DNA of 64,000 nt from JBKECF01 sp047974375 (lineage in GTDB: Bacteria; Bacillota; Clostridia; Lachnospirales; CAMZNU01), in contig JBKECF010000052.1 in NCBI GenBank assembly GCA_047974375.1, positions 1-64,000 of the forward strand, in the 5' to 3' direction. Shown here piece after piece: positions 35,542-43,628 of the stretch; within the stretch, counting starts at the first letter, position 1, and every line of letters starts with the position of its first letter. The position numbers and the translations under genes were made by a program. Under the pieces are notes generated by a model. It was not told the DNA's origin and did no database searches. It saw nothing but the letters and a program-made list of their open reading frames with translations.

Positions 35542-37155
35542 ATGAAAAAAATACATATTTTTGGACACAAAAATCCAGATACAGATTCGATATGTTCAAC
35601 TATAGCATATGCTAATTTAAAAAAGGAATTAGGTTTTGATGTAATTCCATGTAGATTGGGATTAATAAATAGAGAAACAGAGTATGTGCTAAATTATTTT
35701 AGTATCAATAAACCGGAATTAATAGATAACGTAGATACAAAAATTAGCGATTTAAGTTTGTATCCACCAAGCATAGTAAATAAACATGACCCTGTTAAAA
35801 AAGCTTGGGATATTTTAAAAATGGTGCCTAAAAGTAGACTTATACCAGTCGTGGATAAAAATAACGTATTGGAGGGCTTAGTTTCTATTACAGACATTAC
35901 ACGCTTGTTAATGTATTATACAAATGAAAATGTAACAGAAAGATACGAAATACTTTTTGATAATTTATTGGAGATATTAGATTCGGAAGTAAAATATGGA
36001 AGTTATAAATTTAGGCATATAGAGGGAAAGATTTATATAGGTCAACCTCCAGAGGATGTTACTTTAAAAATGGAAGATGTATTAATAACAAGTAGAGTAA
36101 AAACAGCAGAAAAATATTTAGCAAATAGTCAATGCGGTTGTTTTATAGTCACTGATGGTAGAGATATATCTTCATTAAAAGGTTCAGAAAGAGCTATAGT
36201 TAGCGTTAAAAATGATATTTATAAAGTAGTATCTTTTATAAATCAATCTATTTCTGTTGGCTCTATTATGCAAGTGGAAAATTTAGAGACTTTTTCAAAT
36301 ACTACTTTTATTGAAGATATAAAAAATGTTTTAAAAGACTCACCACACCGTAACTTTCCAGTGTTAAACGATGAAAATGAATTAATAGGAATAATATCTA
36401 GAAGGCATGTTATAGATTACCCACGCAAAATTTGTATTTTGGTGGACCACAATGAACGTGGGCAATCAGCTGATGGCATAGAACGTGCAGACATTATGGA
36501 AATAATTGATCACCATAGGGTGGCGGATGTTCAAACTGATCAGCCTCTTTTTATACGTTCAGAGCCTGTAGGCTGTACGTCAACTATTATCTACAAAATG
36601 TACAAGGAAAATAATATTCCTATTCCTAAAACCATAGCGGGTATAATGATGAGTGCAATACTTTCAGATACTTTAATATTTACTTCCCCAACATGTACTA
36701 ATTCTGATAAAGAAATATGTGAAACTTTAGCGGAAATTGCGGAAATTGATATGTATGAATATGGAAGAAATATGTTCGAAGCGGGTAGTGCTACCAATGC
36801 TGAAGATATAGATGATTTAATTCGTTTGGATTGCAAGGCTTTTTCTTTTGGTAAATCTGATTGTTTTATTTCTCAATTTAACACAATGGATATAGAGAAA
36901 ATAATGAAAGATGAAAACAAAATAATGGAAGGTCTTATTGACTTCCAAAGACAAAAAAACGCTGACATAGTAGTTTTAATGATTACAGATATAATAGGTA
37001 AGGGGAGTCAAATTTTTGTACACGGGAAAGATGCCGATATGGCAAAGCGTGCATTTGAAATACCATATGATCAAGACTCTAAGTTTTTAGATGGCATTGT
37101 TTCCAGAAAAAAACAAGTTGTTCCAAGGATGATGATGATGACAAGAATGCTTTAA
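35542..37155 (+). CDS. ppaC: Manganese-dependent inorganic pyrophosphatase with CBS/DRTGG domains
   Basis: The 537-residue family II pyrophosphatase has the DHH catalytic domain split by a regulatory insert. The N-terminal part begins IHIFGHKNPDTDSICS (metal ligands). Residues about 70-295 hold a CBS domain, a DRTGG domain and a second CBS domain. Then comes ILVDHNERGQ and IIDHHRVADVQT with the DHH ligands. The C-terminal DHHA2 domain ends near RKKQVVPRM. CBS inserts bind adenine nucleotides and tune the enzyme to energy charge. It hydrolyses pyrophosphate in the cytoplasm, which matters because a PPi-type phosphofructokinase is encoded at 42326. Confidence 0.93.
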   Translation: MKKIHIFGHKNPDTDSICSTIAYANLKKELGFDVIPCRLGLINRETEYVLNYFSINKPELIDNVDTKISDLSLYPPSIVNKHDPVKKAWDILKMVPKSRLIPVVDKNNVLEGLVSITDITRLLMYYTNENVTERYEILFDNLLEILDSEVKYGSYKFRHIEGKIYIGQPPEDVTLKMEDVLITSRVKTAEKYLANSQCGCFIVTDGRDISSLKGSERAIVSVKNDIYKVVSFINQSISVGSIMQVENLETFSNTTFIEDIKNVLKDSPHRNFPVLNDENELIGIISRRHVIDYPRKICILVDHNERGQSADGIERADIMEIIDHHRVADVQTDQPLFIRSEPVGCTSTIIYKMYKENNIPIPKTIAGIMMSAILSDTLIFTSPTCTNSDKEICETLAEIAEIDMYEYGRNMFEAGSATNAEDIDDLIRLDCKAFSFGKSDCFISQFNTMDIEKIMKDENKIMEGLIDFQRQKNADIVVLMITDIIGKGSQIFVHGKDADMAKRAFEIPYDQDSKFLDGIVSRKKQVVPRMMMMTRML

Positions 37156-37177
37156 TTATAAGAGATGGAGGTAAATA

Positions 37178-37738
37178 ATGAAAAAAATTGATTACAATTC
37201 ACCGGTTGTATTAACATTTTTTTTAATATCTTTATGTGCGTTGCTATTGGGGATTTTTACAAGTGGTGTTACAAATCAGCTGTTTTTTTCTGTATATAGG
37301 TCGAGCCTAACTAATCCCCTAACTTATGTGCGTGTATTTACCCATGTATTAGGGCATGGAGGAATAAGTCATTTTTTTAATAATATGATGTTTATATTAC
37401 TTATTGGACCTATACTGGAAGAAAAATATGGCTGGAAGAGCATTTTAGCTATGATATTAATTACTGCTCTTGCTACAGGTGTAGTATTTTTAATGTTGTT
37501 TCCTAATCAAGCTCTTTTAGGGGCTAGTGGTGTGGTATTTATGCTTATAGTATTAGCATCTTTTGTAAATATTAAGCAGGGTAAAATACCTGTCACGCTT
37601 ATTTTAATTACTTTGTTATATTTAAGTGGTGAGATTTATAACAGTATATTTGTAGCTGACAATGTATCGCAGTTGACACATTTAATAGGTGGTGGCTGTG
37701 GTGCTATATTTGGTTTTTTATTAAATGTAGAGAATTAG
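37178..37738 (+). CDS. Rhomboid family intramembrane serine protease
   Basis: The 186-residue protein has six membrane helices and both catalytic residues: Ser117 in LLGASGVVF and His168 in QLTHLIGGGCGAIFG. HxxxNNMMF (HFFNNMMF, 66-73) gives the conserved helix-2 His/Asn. It would cut membrane proteins within the bilayer; substrates are unknown. It starts 22 bases after the pyrophosphatase gene with GGAGG before ATG, so it may share its transcript. Confidence 0.9.
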   Translation: MKKIDYNSPVVLTFFLISLCALLLGIFTSGVTNQLFFSVYRSSLTNPLTYVRVFTHVLGHGGISHFFNNMMFILLIGPILEEKYGWKSILAMILITALATGVVFLMLFPNQALLGASGVVFMLIVLASFVNIKQGKIPVTLILITLLYLSGEIYNSIFVADNVSQLTHLIGGGCGAIFGFLLNVEN

Positions 37739-37783
37739 ATTTCAAATAATTTATAGGAAAACTTAAAGAATAGGAAAAAAATC

Positions 37784-38314
37784 ATGGCAAAACTTAGAAA
37801 AATGCTTGGGAAGGCAGATTCGATATATATTGAATCTTTAATGAGAGCGGTTGAAACACAAAGTAAAGAGACTATTGCAAAATGGTGTTTAGATTATGCT
37901 GAAGAGTTTATATTGCCTATATTTGAAAACCACTGTCCTGAGGATGGTCGCCCTAGAATGGCGATTACAGCATCTAGGGAATGGTTCGAAGGCAAGAAAA
38001 AATTACCTGAGGTAAAGAATATTATTTTAAATGAATGTCACGCTGTGGCAAGAGAGCTAGAAGATGATCCCATTGCTCAAGCTGCAGCAAGGGCTTGTGG
38101 TCAAGCTTCAGCTTGTTTTCATACACCAACTCACTCGTTAGGATTAGCTTTTTATGGGGCTGCTGCCATTGCTTATGAACGAGTTGGATTAAATGAAAAG
38201 CCAGAGGTTTATGATGAATTAGCCTCTGAAGTATGTAGGGAAATGGAGAGGGCTTTGGGTGAAATATCAATAGCCAATGAAGAAAACCCAGCAAAGATAA
38301 AATGGAATTGTTAA
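37784..38314 (+). CDS. Imm5-like putative immunity protein (orphan)
   Basis: The 176-residue soluble protein matches the Imm5-type putative immunity family along its length: MLRALGK-like start (LRKMLGKADSIYIESLMRAV), ETQSKETIAKWCLDYAE, ECHAVARELEDDPIAQAA then ARACGQASACFHTPTHSLGL, and a C-terminal NPAKIKWNC. This family was named from polymorphic-toxin loci, where members neutralise a toxin; many copies are stand-alone, as here. No toxin gene is nearby, so its role in this strain is unclear. Confidence 0.75.
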   Translation: MAKLRKMLGKADSIYIESLMRAVETQSKETIAKWCLDYAEEFILPIFENHCPEDGRPRMAITASREWFEGKKKLPEVKNIILNECHAVARELEDDPIAQAAARACGQASACFHTPTHSLGLAFYGAAAIAYERVGLNEKPEVYDELASEVCREMERALGEISIANEENPAKIKWNC

Positions 38315-38336
38315 GGTTGTTGGGAATACGTAATTA

Positions 38337-38930
38337 TTATTTCTCTGTAGTTTCTTTTTCTATAAAGTGAACATTTGAGTTGTCCCAATATTTATTATAA
38401 ACTTTGTTAGTACCGTTAAGATCTAACTGGTACATTCTAAAAGTAACTAAAAAGTCTTTGGGTTGCCATTGTTCCTCGTAGGTATAACAGTATTTCATGC
38501 CTAAAGCTTTCATAACTGAACCACTTCGTGGATTGTTGATATCATGAGTTGCAGTTATATATGGAATGTTATCGCTTTTTAGTTGTTCAATAACGGCTTT
38601 GCTTGCCTCTGTCACAATTCCTTTATGCCAAAAGTTTCTGCAAAGTCCATATCCGAAATCGTAACTATCATTAACAGAAACATTTATGTATCCAATGGGA
38701 TGGTTATTTTGCTTTAGGCATATTGCATAATTATATCCATAAGGTTTTTCATACTTTTTTTTATAATGAGTTGTAAAGAAATCTTGTGCTTCTTCTATGG
38801 CTTTAATAGGAAACCATGGCAAGAATTTATTAACTTCAGTGTCACTATAAATCCCATATAGTGACACTAAATCCTTAGAAGTAAATTTCCTTAGTATAAG
38901 TCGTTCTGTCTTAAGTAATGGAGTATTCAT
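38337..38930 (-). CDS. GNAT family N-acetyltransferase (RimJ/RimL-like)
   Basis: I start at ATG 38930, seven bases after GAGGTG; the longer frame to 39026 begins inside an inverted repeat. The 197-residue product opens TPLLKTERLILRKFTSKDL, typical of Acetyltransf_3 proteins. The acetyl-CoA region is YGLCRNFWHKGIVTEASKAV followed by ATHDINNPRSGSVMKALGM. It probably acetylates a protein N-terminus or a small amine; the substrate is unknown. It converges on the Imm5-like gene. Confidence 0.85.
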   Translation of the reverse strand: MNTPLLKTERLILRKFTSKDLVSLYGIYSDTEVNKFLPWFPIKAIEEAQDFFTTHYKKKYEKPYGYNYAICLKQNNHPIGYINVSVNDSYDFGYGLCRNFWHKGIVTEASKAVIEQLKSDNIPYITATHDINNPRSGSVMKALGMKYCYTYEEQWQPKDFLVTFRMYQLDLNGTNKVYNKYWDNSNVHFIEKETTEK

Positions 38931-38973
38931 ATTTTCACACCTCAAAAAGTTTTTTTGATTAAATAGTGTATAA

Positions 38974-39023
38974 AAAAATGTAGTTGATATTAATGAATAA
39001 TCATTAATATCAACTACATTTTT
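38974..39023 (-). terminator. 23-base perfect hairpin downstream of tRNA-Ser
   Basis: AAAAATGTAGTTGATATTAA plus TGA (38974-38996) is exactly complementary to 39001-39023 with an ATAA loop. Read on the minus strand it is followed by a U tract, so it most likely ends the tRNA-Ser transcript. It lies just upstream of the GNAT gene. Confidence 0.75.
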
Positions 39024-39063
39024 CATAAAGTAAGATTACTTTTGCAAATAATCTTTTTAAATA

Positions 39064-39151
39064 CGCGGATGGAGAGATTTGAACTCTCGCGCCGGTCACC
39101 CGACCTATACCCTTAGCAGGGGCACCTCTTCAGCCACTTGAGTACATCCGC
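39064..39151 (-). tRNA. tRNA-Ser (anticodon GCT)
   Basis: The minus strand folds into an 88-base class II tRNA. The acceptor strands GCGGATG and CATCCGC pair, the anticodon loop in CCCCTGCTAAGGG presents GCT, a long variable arm (TATAGGTCGGGTGACCGGCG) is present, the T arm carries GAGTTCAAATC, and the discriminator is G. CCA is not encoded. Confidence 0.95.
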
Positions 39152-39216
39152 AGATTGTATTCGCTCTAGCGCAAATTATATTAAAGTTCTAGAGGCAATT
39201 CCTCAAGACAATTGTT

Positions 39217-39245
39217 ATATTAACAAAATAGAAATAGTTTGTCAA
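39217..39245 (-). promoter_or_regulatory. Promoter of tRNA-Ser
   Basis: On the minus strand, TTGACA (39245-39240), 17 bases, TAATAT (39222-39217). A second pair, TTGAGG and TAATAT, lies closer to the tRNA. Confidence 0.65.
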
Positions 39246-39296
39246 CTGTTTTTTATCGTCTTTAGAACAAAAAGAATTATATATCAATTCATTATA

Positions 39297-39334
39297 AAAA
39301 GCAAGTATAAATTTTAAAACTCATACTTGCTTTT
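39297..39334 (-). terminator. Intrinsic terminator downstream of gshF
   Basis: AAAAGCAAGTAT (39297-39308) pairs with ATACTTGCTTTT (39323-39334). On the minus strand the hairpin is followed by a U tract. Repeat copy F lies between it and the gshF stop. Confidence 0.7.
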
Positions 39335-39339
39335 ATATT

Positions 39340-39447
39340 TATCCATAAGAATTAGACTAACATTCTTATGGATATGTGTAGGTGGTGGGATTGTCTAATT
39401 CGACGCTCGATGGGGTTCAAGCTCTGCTATCGGATAGGTCACTTAGC
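39340..39447. repeat. Palindromic repeat element, copy F (long form, divergent)
   Basis: TATCCATAAGAAT (39340-39352) pairs perfectly with ATTCTTATGGATA (39362-39374), enclosing TTAGAC-like sequence. Then come GTAGGTGGTGGGATTGTCTA, GACGCTCGATGGGGTTCAAG, CTCTGCTATCGG and ATAGGTCACTTAG, which align base by base, with changes, to the right half of copy A. Confidence 0.65.
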
Positions 39448-39452
39448 TTAAG

Positions 39453-41645
39453 TTAAAAGCCCAGTGCGTCTAAAATTTTATTTCCTATATCCCTATTTAA
39501 CCCCACTGATGGATAGTTATGTATATAAATTGCAGGGTTAAAATTCATTTCTAAAATCGCATAATCTTTTTTATTTTTATTTTTTATCATCATGTCTACA
39601 CCACAAATTTTTATATTAAGCTTTTTTGTAGCCTCTTCTGCTGTTTTTATAAATATTTCAGGCATGGTATCTGTATGGTCTATTCCATCGCCTCCAGTTG
39701 ATATATTTGTGTTTTTACGCAAAAAGACTATTTCGTTGTAAGTAGGTATTGAATCTAGAGTTAAGTTTGAACTTTTCAAATAATCCGTTACAATTTCATC
39801 ACAAATAATTTTCTCATAAGGTTTTTCGTGGTTTACTCCACGTATAGCATCGCTATTTTTTATGTCAATTAGTTCTGCAATAGTAGAAGTTCCATTTCCT
39901 GTGACGTTTGCTGGTACCCTTTCTAAAATAGCTTCCACTTTATGGTTTATTACTAAAAACCTATATTCTGTACCATCAATAAATTCTTCGATAATAATAG
40001 AATTGTCAAAAGTGAAGGCGAATTCAATAGCTTTTACAACTGAATTATTATATCCTTCTTTAAAAATTGATATACCATTACCAAAGTTGGAATTAACTGG
40101 TTTAACTACAAATGAATTAAGTGTTTTTGCATATTTTAAAGCTAGTTCCTTATTTGTAAAACTTTTTCCAGTAGGAACAGATATATTATTTTCATCTAAA
40201 ATATATTTGGTTACGCTTTTATTTTCTACGGCAAGTACTGAACTGTAATTATCCAAAGATGTCATATTAGCATTTTTAATATATTCTCTTTTTATCTTAT
40301 TGGAAATACTTATAAAATTACTTTTTTCATCTATAATTTTTACGAATAAATTTCTTCTTATGGCATCATTTATTAAAACAACCGTTGATAATTCAAGGGT
40401 GTATCCCTTTATTGAATATTCATCAACAGAATTTTTATACTTTTCAAATAGGTGAGCGTTGAACAGGCTATATCCTTTAGTTTCAATATCTTTAGCAACT
40501 TTTTTAAATAATAAATCTCCTGTATTTAGTTTATCTATATAATTGGCAATGTTATTATGTATTTGTAATTCATCAAAAAGTTTATGCATTTTTTTAAGTG
40601 TTAATAAGCTGTAATCTTTCAATGTCATGTTTAGTTCTCTTATAAATGTATTTTCATGTGGTAGTGATGCAGTGATATAATCTTCCTTTTCAAAGTAAAT
40701 TGCTTCCTCATCTGTAAATAGACAAAATAGCAATATATTTTTGATGAAATTCATATCCTCTAGAGATATGCCTACTTTTTCATATGGGTTTAAATCAATA
40801 TTTCTTATTTCAACGTATTGAATTCCTGTTTCCATGATAGTTTCCATCATTGGTTTGTGGCCATTTTTTATTCTACTGCAGGTATATAATTCTCTAGAGT
40901 CATATATTTCCTTTGAATCACACGCTAAATTTACAGAGTCTATATAATTTTCAAAGCTACTGTAGTCTAATGGGATAATTCTGCTATTTTTATATCCGTC
41001 TTTTGAACTGCGTATAGAAATCATAGGGTCCTTCATATTGTCATCGTAAGGAGTTGCTCCTAAAAAAAGTATAACAAGAAATTTATAACGTTCATAGTTA
41101 TTTATAATTTTCATATACAATTTATTTTTAAATGACTTTAAGTCTTCGTTGTCTGTGTTTAAATCATCAATTAATTTATCTGGTAAAGAAAAATTAAAAT
41201 GTATACCGGATATAAGTTGTTTTTTATTACTATATTTTTTACTTAGATATTCCCTGTACTTTGTAAAGTCCATGCCCTTATCACTGTTACTATAGCTATA
41301 GTTAGCAAGTTTAACTTCACTATCACTATTAATTTTACATGGCATAGAGTATGGCCATATAAATTCGGTGTCGTCCATTTCTTTTATGGCTATGTCATAA
41401 AGTAGGTCTAAAAAATTATAAGCTTTTTCTACTTCGGGGAAATATGGTGTAATAAATTCTAGCTGACTCTCGCTGAAGTCGGTTGTAATATAATTATGAA
41501 GTTCCTTAGGCTCTAAAGAAGTAGGGTGTGGTGTATCGGATAGCATATTATTTTTTATACGGAGACCTTCTCGTTCCAAAGCAATATGGACGAAGTTAAA
41601 TTGGTATTGTAGATTTAATTCTTTAATTGTTTTATAAAAATTCAT
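39453..41645 (-). CDS. gshF: Bifunctional glutamate-cysteine ligase / glutathione synthetase
   Basis: The 730-residue fusion makes glutathione from Glu, Cys and Gly in two ATP-dependent steps. Residues 1 to about 460 are the GshA-like ligase, with GIHFNFSLPDKLID and QYVEIRNIDLNPYEKVGI. The remaining part is an ATP-grasp domain with TKYILDENNISVPTGKSF, VVKPVNSNFGNGISIFK, EEFIDGTEYRFLVI and a metal-binding ILEMNFNPAIYIHNYPSVG. Length is close to that of known GshF proteins. It stands alone, divergent from the gene at 41787. Confidence 0.93.
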   Translation of the reverse strand: MNFYKTIKELNLQYQFNFVHIALEREGLRIKNNMLSDTPHPTSLEPKELHNYITTDFSESQLEFITPYFPEVEKAYNFLDLLYDIAIKEMDDTEFIWPYSMPCKINSDSEVKLANYSYSNSDKGMDFTKYREYLSKKYSNKKQLISGIHFNFSLPDKLIDDLNTDNEDLKSFKNKLYMKIINNYERYKFLVILFLGATPYDDNMKDPMISIRSSKDGYKNSRIIPLDYSSFENYIDSVNLACDSKEIYDSRELYTCSRIKNGHKPMMETIMETGIQYVEIRNIDLNPYEKVGISLEDMNFIKNILLFCLFTDEEAIYFEKEDYITASLPHENTFIRELNMTLKDYSLLTLKKMHKLFDELQIHNNIANYIDKLNTGDLLFKKVAKDIETKGYSLFNAHLFEKYKNSVDEYSIKGYTLELSTVVLINDAIRRNLFVKIIDEKSNFISISNKIKREYIKNANMTSLDNYSSVLAVENKSVTKYILDENNISVPTGKSFTNKELALKYAKTLNSFVVKPVNSNFGNGISIFKEGYNNSVVKAIEFAFTFDNSIIIEEFIDGTEYRFLVINHKVEAILERVPANVTGNGTSTIAELIDIKNSDAIRGVNHEKPYEKIICDEIVTDYLKSSNLTLDSIPTYNEIVFLRKNTNISTGGDGIDHTDTMPEIFIKTAEEATKKLNIKICGVDMMIKNKNKKDYAILEMNFNPAIYIHNYPSVGLNRDIGNKILDALGF

Positions 41646-41717
41646 AGTTGTTCCCTTCTAAAAATAAACTAGTAAATTTATTTTTTTTATGTTTTGTTTA
41701 AACTTGTTATTAATTTA

Positions 41718-41726
41718 TGTTATACT
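41718..41726 (+). promoter_or_regulatory. Extended -10 promoter element before the FlgN-like gene
   Basis: TGTTATACT at 41718-41726 is a TG-n extended -10 with no strong -35. It lies 60 bases before the gene. Confidence 0.45.
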
Positions 41727-41786
41727 ACATAATGACAAAAATATAAAGCAATTTACCTTTGAGTTTAAAATATAAGGAGTGATGTT

Positions 41787-42224
41787 TTGGATTTTAATTT
41801 GGACTGCGAGCTTTTGTTAGACGTAATTAGCAAAAAGGAAGTGGTATTACTTTATGTAAGTAATATTTGTGAGAATCAGCATACAATTTTAAAACAAGGG
41901 TTATCCCAAGATAATAAAAAACTTTTTTATGAAATGGGCAACGCAAAACAAGAATATATTGATAAAATACAAAAATATGACATTGTTTTTGAGCGTGTCT
42001 TTGCAAGAGTAGCTCAATATCTAGAAAAGGAAAAAGAAAAAGCTGATATAAAGGAGCTAATTAGAAAAATACAATTTAAAATAAGTAAGGTAACGAATTA
42101 TGATACGGCTATTCGAGCATGGGAAAAGGAAAATACCAAATTAATTGAAAATATTTATAAAACAAAATCAGAAGCCAAATCTCCATTTATACAGGTAAAC
42201 AATATGCCAAACATTAAATTTTAA
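41787..42224 (+). CDS. Small helical protein, possibly FlgN/FliT-like
   Basis: I do not recognise this 145-residue protein with certainty. It starts at TTG, seven bases after AAGGAG (the ATG at 41782 is in another frame). It is almost wholly helical, with heptad-like stretches such as QEYIDKIQKYDIVFERVFAR and a length like the FlgN/FliT export chaperones of flagellar subunits. No flagellar genes are near, so that is only a shape-based guess. It lies between divergent gshF and the PPi-PFK gene. Confidence 0.55.
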   Translation: MDFNLDCELLLDVISKKEVVLLYVSNICENQHTILKQGLSQDNKKLFYEMGNAKQEYIDKIQKYDIVFERVFARVAQYLEKEKEKADIKELIRKIQFKISKVTNYDTAIRAWEKENTKLIENIYKTKSEAKSPFIQVNNMPNIKF

Positions 42225-42250
42225 TTTTATATAATTTTTTACATTTTGCA

Positions 42251-42277
42251 ATAAAAGTTTAAAGTTTAAACTTTTAT
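42251..42277. promoter_or_regulatory. 27-base perfect palindrome before the phosphofructokinase gene
   Basis: ATAAAAGTTTAAA, central G, TTTAAACTTTTAT. It sits 49 bases upstream of the start, beside TATAGT and TATATT sequences that could be the -10, so it may be an operator for a dimeric regulator. It lacks the U tract and GC content of a terminator. Confidence 0.45.
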
Positions 42278-42325
42278 AGTATATATTAAGCGAAAGTTAT
42301 TTCGTAAAACAAGGAGGAATTTATA

Positions 42326-43558
42326 ATGAAAAATCTTTTAGTAGCACAGTCTGGTGGACCATCTTCTGTTATTAATAGTAGCTTGGCAGGACTGGTAATT
42401 GATGCTTTAAAAAGTGAAAAAGTTGATAAAGTATATGGTGCTTTTCACGGAGTGGAAGGTATCTTTAAAGAAAATTTCTTGTTATTTAATGATGTTCCTA
42501 TGGATGAAATTAGATACATGAAAACAACTCCATCAAGTGCCTTAGGTTCTTGTCGTTACAAATTAAAAGACTATGATGTAAATAAAGATGAATATGATAA
42601 AATTATGGAAGTTTTTAAAAAATATGACATAGGTCTTTTCTTTTATATAGGCGGAAATGATTCAATGGATACAGTAAATAAACTTTCTAAGTTAGTAGTT
42701 GAAAAAGGCTTAGATGTAACGGTTGTAGGTATACCTAAAACAATAGATAATGACTTAAATGTAATAGATCACACACCAGGTTTTGGTAGTTGTGCAAAGT
42801 ATATAAACTGGTCCATAGCCGAAATGTATAGAGATGCAATTTGTTATGACAAAAAGCAAATAACTTTAGTTGAGGTTATGGGGCGTAATGCTGGTTGGTT
42901 AGCTGCATCAGCGTGTGTTGCTACAGAATACTCTGGTGCACCTGATTTGATTTATTTGCCAGAAATTAATTTTGATATGGATAAATTTAAGTCTGATATA
43001 GATAAAGTTTTTGCTAAGTCTAAAAAATGTTTTATTGTTATTTCTGAAGGAATACACTATGCAGATGGCAAATATGTAGGTGAAAGTGAAGCTCAAGCAC
43101 ATGATGGATTTGGTCATGCTAAACTTGGAGGAACTGCTACACTTTTAAAAGCTAAGTTGGAAGAAATACATCCAGATGCAAAAATTCAAGCAATAGAGTT
43201 AAGTATACTACAAAGGTCTGCACAGCATTGTGCTTCATTGATAGACACTGAGGAAGCTTTTGACCTAGGTAGAAAAGGACTACAGTACGCTTTAGATGGT
43301 AAAACAGGCATGATGAGTTGCTTAATAAGAAAATCTAGCTTACCTTACGAAATAGAATATACTTGTGTGCCTGTTTCGGAAGTTGCAAACTTTGAAAAAG
43401 TAGTGCCACCAGAATATATAAATGCTGAAGAAAATGGCATTACAAGAGCAGGCTTTGAATATTTCCTACCTCTTATACAAGGTCAAGTTGAAGTAAACAA
43501 GCTTGATGGTATGCCTAGACATACAAAAATTAAACCTGGATACAATCCCAAAGCATAG
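42326..43558 (+). CDS. 6-phosphofructokinase, pyrophosphate-type
   Basis: The 410-residue enzyme phosphorylates fructose 6-phosphate. It starts LLVAQSGGPSSVINSSLAG, and the phosphoryl-donor loop reads YIGGNDSMDT (GGND 109-112), where Asp replaces the Gly of ATP enzymes. PKTIDND (137-143) carries the Lys typical of PPi enzymes. Both point to pyrophosphate as donor. The reaction would be reversible and save ATP. AAGGAGG precedes ATG. A CBS-type pyrophosphatase at 35542 competes for the same PPi. Confidence 0.9.
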   Translation: MKNLLVAQSGGPSSVINSSLAGLVIDALKSEKVDKVYGAFHGVEGIFKENFLLFNDVPMDEIRYMKTTPSSALGSCRYKLKDYDVNKDEYDKIMEVFKKYDIGLFFYIGGNDSMDTVNKLSKLVVEKGLDVTVVGIPKTIDNDLNVIDHTPGFGSCAKYINWSIAEMYRDAICYDKKQITLVEVMGRNAGWLAASACVATEYSGAPDLIYLPEINFDMDKFKSDIDKVFAKSKKCFIVISEGIHYADGKYVGESEAQAHDGFGHAKLGGTATLLKAKLEEIHPDAKIQAIELSILQRSAQHCASLIDTEEAFDLGRKGLQYALDGKTGMMSCLIRKSSLPYEIEYTCVPVSEVANFEKVVPPEYINAEENGITRAGFEYFLPLIQGQVEVNKLDGMPRHTKIKPGYNPKA

Positions 43559-43583
43559 TAAGTACTATGGCTTTAGTTTGTGA

Positions 43584-43612
43584 AAAACTTCCCTTTTATG
43601 GGAGGTTTTTTT
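43584..43612 (+). terminator. Intrinsic terminator after the phosphofructokinase gene
   Basis: AAACTTCCC-TTTTAT-GGGAGGTTT with a T tract; one G-T wobble in the stem. Confidence 0.75.
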
Positions 43613-43628
43613 AAATATAGGAGAAAAA

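Noticed and set aside
3519..39447. Dispersed repeats as a CRISPR array
   Set aside because: Copies are kilobases apart, vary in length and have no regular spacers or cas genes.
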